Made by a program: the position numbers and the translations under genes. Shown here piece by piece: positions 56,179 through 64,000 of a stretch of DNA of 64,000 nucleotides. Source of the stretch: Hymenobacter monticola (lineage in GTDB: Bacteria; Bacteroidota; Bacteroidia; Cytophagales; Hymenobacteraceae). Each line of letters begins with the position of its first letter. Within the stretch, counting starts at the first letter, position 1. The DNA is taken from the NCBI RefSeq assembly GCF_022811645.1, contig NZ_CP094534.1, positions 3,596,001-3,660,000 of the forward strand. Direction: 5' to 3'. The notes under the pieces were generated by a model. It ran no database searches and was not told the DNA's origin. It saw only the letters and a list, made by a program, of their open reading frames with translations.

Positions 56179-57486
56179 ATGAACAACCGTTCTGCTTTTG
56201 TGCGCCGCAGCAAACGGGCTGGCCTGTTGGCCGTTGGCCTGCTCTGCTTGGGGCTGGGTCCCTGCTTCGGGCAGCGCCGGGCCGCGCCCCAGAAGCCTGC
56301 ACCTAAAGCGGCCTTTTACACCAATGCCTACCCGAACCTGCTGCGGGAGGCGGGCTACGGCCAGGCCGACATCGACCGTAAAGTCGCCCAGGCCTACCAC
56401 GACGTGTTTGAGGGGCCGAACAAGGTGTACTTCGCGGTGGGCGACTCCCTGGCCTACGTGTCGGACGTGAAGAACGAGGATGCCCGCACCGAAGGTCTTT
56501 CCTACGGCATGATGGTGGCCGTGCAACTCAACAAAAAGGAGGTGTTTGACCGGCTGTGGCGCTGGTCGAAGAGGTACCTGCAGCACCAGAGTGGCCCCCT
56601 GGAGGGCTACTTTGCCTGGAGCTTCAACCCGGCCACCATGAAGCGCAACGCGGAAGGGCCAGCCTCGGACGGCGAGCTATACTTCGTGACCAGCCTGCTG
56701 TTTGCCGCCAACCGCTGGGGCAACGCCACGGGCATTAACTACTACCAAGAAGCCCGCCGCATCCTGGATGCTTCCTGGAAAAAGAACGGCACGGGAGGCG
56801 TGTACAACCTCCTCAACACCAAGGCCAAGCAGATAAGCTTCGTGCCGGTGGGCGACATGTACAACTGGACCGACCCCTCGTACCACGTGCCGGCTTTTCT
56901 GGAGGTGTGGGCCGAATACGCCCGCGACGGCCACGAACCGTTTTACCGGGCCTGCGCCGACACGGCACGCGCATTTTTGCACCGCGCCTGCGCGGCGCCC
57001 ACCGGCCTCAACTACGACTACACCGAATTCAGCGGGCAGCCCCGGGCCACCAAGTGGGCCCCGCCGGCCTTTCGCTACGACTCCTGGCGCGTGCCCATGA
57101 ACCTTGCCATGGATTACGTGTGGTTTGGCAAAGACCGGCGCTGGCAGCAGCAGTACGCGCAACGCTTCCAGGGCTTTCTGCGCAGCAAGGGCGTCAACAC
57201 GTTTGAAGACCAGTTCAACGTGGACGGCTCGCGGCCCGATTTCATCCTGCCGGCCGGCAAAGTGAAGAAGCTGCGCCACTCGCTGGGTTTGGTGGCCACG
57301 TCGGCCACGGCTACCCTCATGCAGCCCACCCCGCCGCAGCTGGATTTCGTGCACGCCCTCTGGAATGCCAAGCTGACGCCCTACGACGACGGCTACTTCG
57401 ACCCCTACTACGATGGGCTGCTCTACCTCTTCAGCCTCATGCACCTGAGCGGCAAGTACCAGGTGATTAAGCCCCAAACGCATTAA
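56179..57486 (+). CDS. GH8 reducing-end xylose-releasing exo-oligoxylanase
   Basis: A 435-residue secreted enzyme with a basic N-terminus and a signal peptide ending near PCFGQ. The GH8 (alpha/alpha)6 barrel has general acid Glu105 (ARTEGLSYGMM) and probable base Asp301 (FRYDSWRVPMN). 'GDMYNWTDPSYHVPAF' and 'DGYFDPYYDGLLYLFSLMHLSG' fit the Rex subgroup, which trims xylose from the reducing end of xylo-oligosaccharides, better than the endo-glucanase subgroup. It complements the non-reducing-end xylosidases (GH43, GH3) of the locus. Confidence 0.92.
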   Translation: MNNRSAFVRRSKRAGLLAVGLLCLGLGPCFGQRRAAPQKPAPKAAFYTNAYPNLLREAGYGQADIDRKVAQAYHDVFEGPNKVYFAVGDSLAYVSDVKNEDARTEGLSYGMMVAVQLNKKEVFDRLWRWSKRYLQHQSGPLEGYFAWSFNPATMKRNAEGPASDGELYFVTSLLFAANRWGNATGINYYQEARRILDASWKKNGTGGVYNLLNTKAKQISFVPVGDMYNWTDPSYHVPAFLEVWAEYARDGHEPFYRACADTARAFLHRACAAPTGLNYDYTEFSGQPRATKWAPPAFRYDSWRVPMNLAMDYVWFGKDRRWQQQYAQRFQGFLRSKGVNTFEDQFNVDGSRPDFILPAGKVKKLRHSLGLVATSATATLMQPTPPQLDFVHALWNAKLTPYDDGYFDPYYDGLLYLFSLMHLSGKYQVIKPQTH

Positions 57487-57501
57487 ACGCGCAGACCTTT
57501 A

Positions 57502-59070
57502 ATGAAAAACTACTTATTGCTGCTAGTCGGGCTCACGCTGTGGGGGCCAGCGGCACACGCCCAGGCCCCGCTTGCCCACAACCCCGTGGTGTATGCCGAC
57601 GTGCCGGATTTGTCCATCATTCGGGTGGGCAAAACCTACTACATGAGCAGCACCACCATGCATATGAGCCCCGGCGTGCCCATCATGAAATCGACTGATT
57701 TGGTGAACTGGAAGCTGGTGAGCTACGCCTACGACACCTTGACCAACGTCGACGCCATGACGCTGGCCAACGGCAAGAGCACCTACGGGCGGGGCTCCTG
57801 GGCCAGCAGCCTGCGCTACCACCAGGGCACCTACTACGTGAGCACATTCGCCCAAACCTCGGGCCGTACGCACGTCTATTCCACCAAAAACATCGAAAAA
57901 GGCCCCTGGAAAGCCGTTTCCTTCCGGCCCAGCATGCACGACCACTCGCTGTTTTTCGACGATGATGGCCGCGTATACATGCTTTTCGGCGCGGGCAAAA
58001 TCCAACTGGCCGAGCTCACGGCCGATGTATCGGCGCTGAAGCCGGGCACCAGTTCGCAGGTTATCATCGAGAATGCCAGCGCCCCCGCCGGCCCCAACCT
58101 CGGCCTGCCGGCGGAAGGCTCGCAGCTGTTCAAAGTCAACGGCAAGTACTACCTCTTCAACATCACGTGGCCAAAGGGCGGCATGCGCACCGTGGTGGTG
58201 CACCGGGCCGATAAGATTACCGGCCCCTACGAAGGCCGCGTGGCCCTGCAGGACCTGGGTGTGGCCCAGGGCGGCCTCATCGACACGCCCGACGGCCGGT
58301 GGTATTCCTACTTATTCCGCGATTACGGCGCCGTGGGCCGCATCCCGTACCTGGTGCCGGTGCAGTGGGAGGGGGGCTGGCCGGTGCTGGGCAGCCCCGC
58401 CGGCAAAGTCCCCGAAATGCTGCCGCTGCCCGCCAACAAAAGCCTGATTCCGGGCGTCGTGGCTTCCGACGAATTCACGCGCCGCAAGGGCGAGCCGGCC
58501 CTGCCGCTGGTGTGGCAGTGGAACCACAACCCCGACAATCAGCGGTGGTCCGTGACCAAGCGCCCCGGCTATTTGCGCCTCACCACCGGCCGGGTCGATA
58601 CGTCCTTCGTAATGGCCCGCAACACCCTCACGCAGCGCACCATCGGGCCGGTGTGCGCCGGCACCACGGCCCTAGACGTGGCACACCTGCAAGCCGGCGA
58701 TTTTGCTGGACTGGGGGTGTTGCAGCGGCGTTACGGCCTAGTGGGCGTGCAGGCCAGCAAAGGCGGCAAAGCCATTGTGATGGTCAGCGCCGAGTCGGAG
58801 AAGCCAGTGGAGCTGCAGCGCCTGCCGCTAACGCAGGACAAGGTGTATTTCAAAATCGAGTGCGATTTCCGGGACCGTAAGGACGTGGCCACCTTCTTCT
58901 ACAGCCTCGATGGCAAAGCCTGGCAGCCCGTGGGCAAACCGCTCAAAATGGCCTACACGCTGCCGCACTTCATGGGCTATCGGTTTGCCCTCTTCAACTA
59001 TGCCACCCAGGCGGCGGGCGGCTACGCCGATTTCGACTACTTCCGCATCACTGATAAGCTGACCAAGTAA
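57502..59070 (+). CDS. GH43 beta-xylosidase with C-terminal beta-sandwich
   Basis: A 522-residue secreted protein (signal peptide ending AHAQA). The GH43 domain begins 'NPVVYADVPDLSIIRVGKTYYMSSTT', with the base Asp in the first blade; 'MHDHSLFFDDDG' and 'PAEGSQLFKVNG' give the other two acidic residues. The second half (about 325-515: 'DEFTRRKGEPALPLVWQWNHNP', 'VYFKIECDFRDR') is a DUF1349-type beta-sandwich as in two-domain xylosidases. It starts 15 bases after the GH8 stop, so the two are co-transcribed. It is closer to the GH43 at 39822 than to the others. Confidence 0.93.
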   Translation: MKNYLLLLVGLTLWGPAAHAQAPLAHNPVVYADVPDLSIIRVGKTYYMSSTTMHMSPGVPIMKSTDLVNWKLVSYAYDTLTNVDAMTLANGKSTYGRGSWASSLRYHQGTYYVSTFAQTSGRTHVYSTKNIEKGPWKAVSFRPSMHDHSLFFDDDGRVYMLFGAGKIQLAELTADVSALKPGTSSQVIIENASAPAGPNLGLPAEGSQLFKVNGKYYLFNITWPKGGMRTVVVHRADKITGPYEGRVALQDLGVAQGGLIDTPDGRWYSYLFRDYGAVGRIPYLVPVQWEGGWPVLGSPAGKVPEMLPLPANKSLIPGVVASDEFTRRKGEPALPLVWQWNHNPDNQRWSVTKRPGYLRLTTGRVDTSFVMARNTLTQRTIGPVCAGTTALDVAHLQAGDFAGLGVLQRRYGLVGVQASKGGKAIVMVSAESEKPVELQRLPLTQDKVYFKIECDFRDRKDVATFFYSLDGKAWQPVGKPLKMAYTLPHFMGYRFALFNYATQAAGGYADFDYFRITDKLTK

Positions 59071-59115
59071 CCGTTGAGGCGGGGCGCTTCACGGAACTCC
59101 TTTGGGGCCGGCCGT

Positions 59116-59212
59116 TCTCCCCAAAGGAGAGGGGTGCCAGTTGACAAATTGCCCCTAAAGCTACTCGTCTCCCCCTCTCCTTTGGGAGAGGGGGCCGGGG
59201 GGTGAGGCCCCA
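59116..59212. repeat. Dispersed hairpin repeat (CCCCTCTCC...GGAGAGGGGG type), copy 2
   Basis: Arms around 59116-59136 and 59170-59190 pair over about 18 bases, followed by GGCCGGGGGGTGAGGC as in copy 1 near xylA. It fills the gap between two GH43 genes. Confidence 0.8.
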
Positions 59213-59240
59213 TGCCAGAACGAATATATGTGCCCAACCT

Positions 59241-60587
59241 ATGATAAAGAACCTTAAACCTTGGCTACTAGCAGCACTTATCCTCGCTAGTCTTCACCAG
59301 GCACACGCCCAAAACCCCTTCATCACCAACCAGTTCACCGCCGACCCCACGGCCCGCGTGTTCGGCGACCGGATATACGTGTACCCCTCGCACGATATCC
59401 GGGCCACGCCCGGTCATGGGCGGGCCGGCTGGTTTGTGATGGAGGACTACCACGTGTTTTCCTCGGCCAACCTCACCGACTGGACCGACCACGGCGTGAT
59501 TGTAACCCAAAACAAGGTGCCCTGGGTGAAGCCCGACAGCTACAGCATGTGGGCGCCCGATTGCATCCAGCGCAACGGCAAGTACTACTTCTACTTCCCC
59601 TCCGCGCCCCGCGATACGGCCATCAGCAAGGGCTTCACCATTGGCGTGGCCGTGGCCGACAAACCCACGGGCCCATTCGTGCCGCAGCCGCTGCCTATCA
59701 AGGGCGTGCGCGGCATCGACCCCAACGTCTTCATCGACAAGAACGGCCAGGCCTACCTCTACTGGTCGCAAGGCAACATCTACGGGGCCAAGCTGAAGGA
59801 GAACATGCTTGAGCTGGCCGAAGAGCCCAAAACCCTGGGCGAGTTGCCCACCAAAGGTCTAAAGGAGGGGCCGTATTTGTTTGAGCGCAAGGGGATTTAC
59901 TACCTCACGTATCCGCACGTCGCAAACAAGACCGAGCGCCTCGAATATGCCACCAGCACCAGCCCGCTGGGGCCGTTCACGGTGAAGGGCGTCATTATGG
60001 ACGAGTCGCCAACGGGCTGTTGGACCAACCACCACTCCCTGCTGCAGCTCAAAAACCAGTGGTACTTGTTCTACCACCACAACGACCTGTCGCCGAAATT
60101 CGACAAGAACCGTTCGGTTCGCATCGATAGCCTGTCCTTCGCCGCCGATGGCTCCATTCGGAAGGTGACGCCCACCCTGCGCGGCGTGGGCCTGACCGAT
60201 GCCCGCCAGAAAATCCAGCTCGACCGCTACAGCCGCCTGAGCCAGCAGGGTGCCGCCATCGCCTTTCTCGACACGGCCAACACCTTCCAGGGCTGGAAAA
60301 CCGTCTTCACCGATGCCAAGGGCTGGGTGCAGTACAATGGCGTCGCGTTTGGCTCGCAAAAGGTGAAAGCCGTGACGCTCCGGGGCGCATCGGCCGCCGG
60401 CGCCACCCTGCAAATCCGGTTGGACAACGCGGCAGGGCCCGTGGTGGCCGAAGTGTCCGTGCCCAAAGGCAGCGCCTGGCAGGAAGTGAAAGCGCCGGTC
60501 GGCGCTATCCGGCCCGGCCCGCACACGCTATTCGTGGCGCCCAAGTCCGGAGCGGCTGTGGAAGTGGACTGGGTACGCTTCGAGTAG
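59241..60587 (+). CDS. GH43 glycosidase with C-terminal CBM6-like domain
   Basis: A 448-residue secreted enzyme (signal peptide ending AHAQ). The GH43 domain has 'FTADPTARVFGDRIYVYPSHD' (base Asp), 'RGIDPNVFIDKNG' and 'LKEGPYLFE' (acid Glu). The last 115 residues ('GWKTVFTDAKGWVQYNGVAFG', 'HTLFVAPKSGAAVEVDWVRFE') form a family-6-like module. The start at 59241 (MIKNLKPW) is used because the upstream frame belongs to the hairpin repeat. Its stop codon TAG is part of the GTAG that begins the next hairpin repeat. Confidence 0.92.
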   Translation: MIKNLKPWLLAALILASLHQAHAQNPFITNQFTADPTARVFGDRIYVYPSHDIRATPGHGRAGWFVMEDYHVFSSANLTDWTDHGVIVTQNKVPWVKPDSYSMWAPDCIQRNGKYYFYFPSAPRDTAISKGFTIGVAVADKPTGPFVPQPLPIKGVRGIDPNVFIDKNGQAYLYWSQGNIYGAKLKENMLELAEEPKTLGELPTKGLKEGPYLFERKGIYYLTYPHVANKTERLEYATSTSPLGPFTVKGVIMDESPTGCWTNHHSLLQLKNQWYLFYHHNDLSPKFDKNRSVRIDSLSFAADGSIRKVTPTLRGVGLTDARQKIQLDRYSRLSQQGAAIAFLDTANTFQGWKTVFTDAKGWVQYNGVAFGSQKVKAVTLRGASAAGATLQIRLDNAAGPVVAEVSVPKGSAWQEVKAPVGAIRPGPHTLFVAPKSGAAVEVDWVRFE

Positions 60588-60670
60588 GGGCGGGGCTTGC
60601 CCCCGCCCGGACGCTCGCACCGCCACGACGATTTCGTTCAACGACGGGCGGGGGCAAGCCCCGCCCCTAC
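60584..60670. repeat. Dispersed hairpin repeat (GTAGGGGCGGGGCTTGCCCCC type)
   Basis: Perfect 25-base arms at 60584-60608 and 60646-60670. The first arm is itself partly self-complementary (GGGGC...GCCCC). The GTAG end gives the stop codon of the preceding GH43 gene. Confidence 0.9.
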
Positions 60671-60737
60671 ATCGTTCATACTGTCACAAAACCGCAGCAA
60701 AAGCCGACTGAATCTTAAATTCCCTTCCTCCTTATAT

Positions 60738-63407
60738 ATGAAACTCGCCACTGCCTTACTCGGCCTGGTCCTGCTCACCAGCGGGGCCCAGCCGGCTACT
60801 AATCCCACCCATAAGCCGGCCGCCGAATTCCCTTTTCAGAACCCTGACCTGCCCATTGACCAGCGGGTGGACGACCTAGTGGGCCGCCTGACTTTGCCCG
60901 AAAAGGTGTCGCAGATGCTGAACGCCTCGCCGGCCATCGACCGGCTGGGCATCCCGGCCTACAACTGGTGGAACGAGGCCCTGCACGGCGTGGCCCGTAC
61001 CAGCATGAAAACCACGGTTTTTCCGCAGGCCATCGGCATGGCGGCCACGTTCGACAAGGACGCCATGCTCACCATGGCCACCATGACCTCCGACGAGGCC
61101 CGGGCCGTGCACCAGGAGTACGTGCGGCGCGGCGAGCGCGGCATCTACCAGGGCCTCACGTTCTGGACGCCCAACATCAACATCTTCCGCGACCCGCGCT
61201 GGGGCCGCGGCCAGGAAACCTACGGCGAAGACCCCTACCTGACCGGCCAACTGGGCTCGGCGCTGGTGAAGGGCTTCCAGGGCGACGACCCGAAATATCT
61301 GAAAATCACGGCCTGTGCCAAGCACTTCGCGGTGCACAGCGGCCCCGAGCCCTCGCGCCACGAGTTCAATGCCCAAATCAGCGACTATGACCTCTGGGAC
61401 ACCTACCTGCCGGCCTTCCGCGACCTGATAGTGGACGCCAAGGTGGCCGGCGTGATGTGCGCCTACAACGCCTACGCCGGCCAGCCCTGCTGCGGCTCCG
61501 ACAAGCTGATGAACGACATTCTTTACGGCCAGTGGAAGTTCAAGGGCTACGTAACGTCGGACTGCGACGGCCTGAACGACTTCTGGCAGCACCACAAAAC
61601 CGACCCCGATGCCGCCACCGCCGCCGCCAACGCCGTGCTGCACGGCACCGACCTGGAGTGCGCCACCGGCAAGCTGTTCACCTACAACTCACTGCTGGAA
61701 TCGGTGCAGAAAAACCTCATCACCGAGCAGCAGCTCAACACCTCGGTGAAGCGCCTCTACAAAATCCGTTTCCAGCTGGGCATGTTCGACCCGGTGGAGC
61801 GCGTGAAGTACGCCCAGATTCCGATGAGCGTGGTGGAAAGTGCCCCGCACCAGGCCCACGCCCTGCGCATGGCCCGCGAATCGGTGGTGTTGCTCAAGAA
61901 TGAGAAAAACACCCTGCCGCTGCGCAAAAACCTGAAGAAGATTGCCGTGCTCGGCCCCAACGCCGACCGCGAGGACGTGCAGCTCGGCAACTACAACGGC
62001 TTCGCCACCAACATTGTGACGCCGCTGGAAGGCATTCGGGCCAAGGCGGGTAAGGGCACCGAAGTGGTGTATGTGCAAGGCGTGGACTACGCCAGCAACA
62101 CGGTGTACGAGCCGCTCGACCTCAACAAAAACCTGACCTACAACGGGCAGCCGGGCTTCAAAGCCGAATACTTCAAGGGTACCAACCTGGAGGGCGCGGC
62201 CGTGGTCACGCGCCAGGAAGCCGGCCTCGACCGCTACCTGGCCAACGTGAAGATGGAAGTGGCACCGGGCCTGCCCGCCGAGAACTTCTCGGCCCGCTAC
62301 CAGGCCACCTTAACCCCGGCCGCCACCGAGGAGTTGGCCCTGCAAATCAGCGGCGACGACGCCTACCGCCTGTTTGTCGACGACAAGCTGGTGATTGACG
62401 CCTGGAAGGGCCGCGGCTTCTCCACCAACCAGCACATCATCAACGTGACCGCCGGCCAGAAGCTGAACCTGCGCCTGGAGTACTACCAGGTTGACCGCCG
62501 CACCATCCTCAAGTTCACGGGGGCCAAGGTGGTGCCCATGAATGCGGCCAACATCCTCGCTAAAGTGGGCGATGCCGACGCCATCGTATTTGTGGGCGGC
62601 ATCTCGCCCAAGCTGGAAGGGGAGGAGATGAACGTGAAGGTGCCCGGCTTCAGCGGCGGCGACCGCACCACCATCGGCCTGCCCCAGGTGCAAACCGACC
62701 TGCTGAAGGTGCTGCATGGCTCCGGCAAACCGGTAGTGTTGGCCCTGATGACGGGCAGCGCCCTGGCCACGCCCTGGGAAGCCCAGAACCTGCCGGCCAT
62801 CCTCAACCTCTGGTACGGCGGCCAGGCCGCTGGCACCGCCTTGGCCGACGTGCTATTTGGCGACTACAACCCCGCCGGCCGCCTGCCCGTGACGTTCTAC
62901 AAGTCGGAAACCCAGCTACCGGCCTTCGAAAACTACGACATGAAAGGCCGCACCTACCGCTACTTCACCGGCGAGCCGCTGTTCCCCTTCGGCCACGGCC
63001 TGAGTTACACAACCTTCAAATACAGCAACCTGAAAGTGCTGAGCAAGCCCGTGACCGGCCAAGCCATCCGGCTGAGCGTGGACGTGCAGAACACCGGTGC
63101 CCGCGCCGGCGACGAAGTGGTGCAGCTCTACGTGCGGCATGCCGGGGGCAACACCGGCCGCGTGGCACGCCACGCGCTCGAAGGCTTCCGCCGCATCAAC
63201 CTGGCGCCGGGCGCCAAGCAAACGGTGGCTTTCACGCTCACGCCGCGCCAGCTTTCGCGCCTCAATGCCCAGGCCAAGCGGGTAGAAATGCCCGGTACGG
63301 TACAGGTATTCGTGGGGGGCGGCCAGCCCCTGGCGCCCGCCGTGGCCGCCGGCCGCGTGCAGAAAGCCAACCTGGCCCTGACTGGCGCGCAGGTGGTGAT
63401 TAATTGA
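60738..63407 (+). CDS. GH3 beta-xylosidase/glucosidase with PA14 insert
   Basis: An 889-residue secreted enzyme (signal peptide about 1-18). Barrel domain with 'RLTLPEKVSQM', 'NWWNEALHGVAR', 'DPRWGRGQETYGEDP' and nucleophile Asp275 in 'VTSDCDG'. The second alpha/beta domain is split by a PA14-type insert (about 475-600, 'FKAEYFKGTNLEG', 'ISGDDAYRLFVDDKLVID') and resumes with 'LPVTFYKSETQLP' and 'FPFGHGLSYTTF'. A C-terminal fibronectin-III-like domain carries 'VVQLYVRH'. 'SDCDG' and 'NWWNEALHG' favour the beta-xylosidase branch. The ATG at 60738 is preferred, because the longer frame reads through the repeat. Last enzyme of the locus. Confidence 0.95.
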   Translation: MKLATALLGLVLLTSGAQPATNPTHKPAAEFPFQNPDLPIDQRVDDLVGRLTLPEKVSQMLNASPAIDRLGIPAYNWWNEALHGVARTSMKTTVFPQAIGMAATFDKDAMLTMATMTSDEARAVHQEYVRRGERGIYQGLTFWTPNINIFRDPRWGRGQETYGEDPYLTGQLGSALVKGFQGDDPKYLKITACAKHFAVHSGPEPSRHEFNAQISDYDLWDTYLPAFRDLIVDAKVAGVMCAYNAYAGQPCCGSDKLMNDILYGQWKFKGYVTSDCDGLNDFWQHHKTDPDAATAAANAVLHGTDLECATGKLFTYNSLLESVQKNLITEQQLNTSVKRLYKIRFQLGMFDPVERVKYAQIPMSVVESAPHQAHALRMARESVVLLKNEKNTLPLRKNLKKIAVLGPNADREDVQLGNYNGFATNIVTPLEGIRAKAGKGTEVVYVQGVDYASNTVYEPLDLNKNLTYNGQPGFKAEYFKGTNLEGAAVVTRQEAGLDRYLANVKMEVAPGLPAENFSARYQATLTPAATEELALQISGDDAYRLFVDDKLVIDAWKGRGFSTNQHIINVTAGQKLNLRLEYYQVDRRTILKFTGAKVVPMNAANILAKVGDADAIVFVGGISPKLEGEEMNVKVPGFSGGDRTTIGLPQVQTDLLKVLHGSGKPVVLALMTGSALATPWEAQNLPAILNLWYGGQAAGTALADVLFGDYNPAGRLPVTFYKSETQLPAFENYDMKGRTYRYFTGEPLFPFGHGLSYTTFKYSNLKVLSKPVTGQAIRLSVDVQNTGARAGDEVVQLYVRHAGGNTGRVARHALEGFRRINLAPGAKQTVAFTLTPRQLSRLNAQAKRVEMPGTVQVFVGGGQPLAPAVAAGRVQKANLALTGAQVVIN

Positions 63408-63508
63408 CCGGGGTAGAGACGCATATTTGCGTCTCATCGTTGAACGATGGTTAAAATGATTGTCGAACGGCGCGGACGACGAGACGCAAGTATGCGTCTC
63501 TACCCCGG
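63408..63508. repeat. Dispersed hairpin repeat (GGGGTAGAGACGCATATTTG type)
   Basis: Arms 63408-63435 and 63481-63508 (28 bases, one mismatch) enclose a 45-base centre. It begins on the base after the GH3 stop codon and ends 24 bases before the stop of the convergent pullulanase gene. It may serve as the shared terminator. Confidence 0.88.
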
Positions 63509-63531
63509 TTGGCGCCGCCAGGCTCTGCGGG

Positions 63532-64000
63532 CTACTGCCGAATCAGAATCATAGCCGAACTACCCGGTACTTGCACGCCGCTCATCACTTCGAGCACGTC
63601 GAATCCTTCCTGGTTGATTTGGTCGCCGCGTAGCACCACCGTGTAAGTGCCGCGGGGCAGGGCTACGCTGTCGGCCGAGGTGTTGCCGTTGAAAATGACG
63701 ACGATATTACCCCAGGCATCGCCACCAGCGTGGTCTTTCAGCTGGTAGGCGATGACGTTGGGGTGCGTGTTGGGGATGAATTCCAGGTGCCGCTGCACCA
63801 GCTCGGCGGTGGGCAGGCGGAAGGCGGGGTGGCCGCGGCGCAGGGCAATGAGCTGGCGGTAGAACTCGTACACCGGCCGGTACTTGGCCTTGCGGGCCCA
63901 GTCGAGCTGGTTCACGCTGTCGGGCAGGTTGTAGGAGTTGTGGGCGCGGCCCTTGGTGCGCAGAAACTCATCGCCCACCGGCAAAAATGGAATGCCCTGC
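63532..64000 (-). CDS. GH13 pullulanase (type I), C-terminal part only
   Basis: The last 156 codons of a minus-strand gene that continues past the right edge. 'GIPFLPVGDEFLRTKG', 'HNSYNLPDSVNQLDWARK' and 'FYRQLIALRRGHPAFRL' are typical of the end of the catalytic barrel of type I pullulanases. They are followed by the all-beta C-terminal domain ('NIVVIFNGNTSADSVALPRGTYTVVL'). The enzyme debranches alpha-1,6 links of starch or glycogen and is unrelated to the xylan genes, so it marks the end of the locus. Confidence 0.9.
   Translation of the reverse strand, partial: QGIPFLPVGDEFLRTKGRAHNSYNLPDSVNQLDWARKAKYRPVYEFYRQLIALRRGHPAFRLPTAELVQRHLEFIPNTHPNVIAYQLKDHAGGDAWGNIVVIFNGNTSADSVALPRGTYTVVLRGDQINQEGFDVLEVMSGVQVPGSSAMILIRQ

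Overview
The window reads as chromosomal DNA of a GC-rich Bacteroidota, most likely Hymenobacter or a close relative. This rests on the SusC/SusD pair, the Bacteroidota-type GH67/GH115/GH43/GH97/GH127 enzymes, the near absence of Shine-Dalgarno sequences and the overall GC richness. It is an inference from gene content; no rRNA is present to confirm it. I see no tRNA, rRNA or CRISPR array.

Left third (1-16.6 kb, mostly minus strand). An AsmA-like membrane protein runs off the left edge. It is followed by a membrane histidine kinase, a divergent six-PAS hybrid sensor kinase and a convergent NtrC-type sigma54 activator. A strikingly AT-rich two-gene island of unknown function (about 9.0-10.3 kb) comes next. 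Then, read from 16.6 kb down to 10.3 kb on the minus strand, lies an envelope operon. It encodes a coiled-coil protein, a membrane protein with a PspA-like helical region, a small secreted or membrane peptide, a solute-binding domain fused to an OmpA peptidoglycan-binding domain, an ABC permease and an ABC ATPase. A RAYT transposase flanked by its own REP hairpins sits between the last two genes. This operon and the AT-rich pair are the best candidates here for undescribed systems.

Right two thirds (17-63.4 kb, plus strand except the regulator) form a very large xylan utilization locus. A LacI-family repressor with an unusual N-terminal zinc ribbon is divergent from the first operon, and a perfect 38-bp palindrome lies between them. 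The first operon carries uxuA, a GH67 alpha-glucuronidase, an SDR oxidoreductase, SusC and SusD. Two strong tandem terminators follow, then a SASA-type acetylesterase with xylB and xylA, and another terminator. A long run of secreted enzymes comes next: GH10, GH115, GH127, GH43, GH97, a two-domain CE1 esterase, two GH43 (one frameshifted), GH115, GH43, GH67, GH43, GH8, two GH43 and GH3. Together they can strip acetyl, feruloyl, arabinosyl, galactosyl and (methyl)glucuronosyl groups from xylan and cut the backbone to xylose. Xylose then enters XylA/XylB, and glucuronate-derived intermediates enter UxuA and the SDR. A pullulanase-type GH13 gene, convergent on the minus strand, runs off the right edge.

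Gene 3' ends are repeatedly marked by long, near-perfect hairpin repeats of at least five sequence families. The family found in four copies is the one flanking the RAYT gene.
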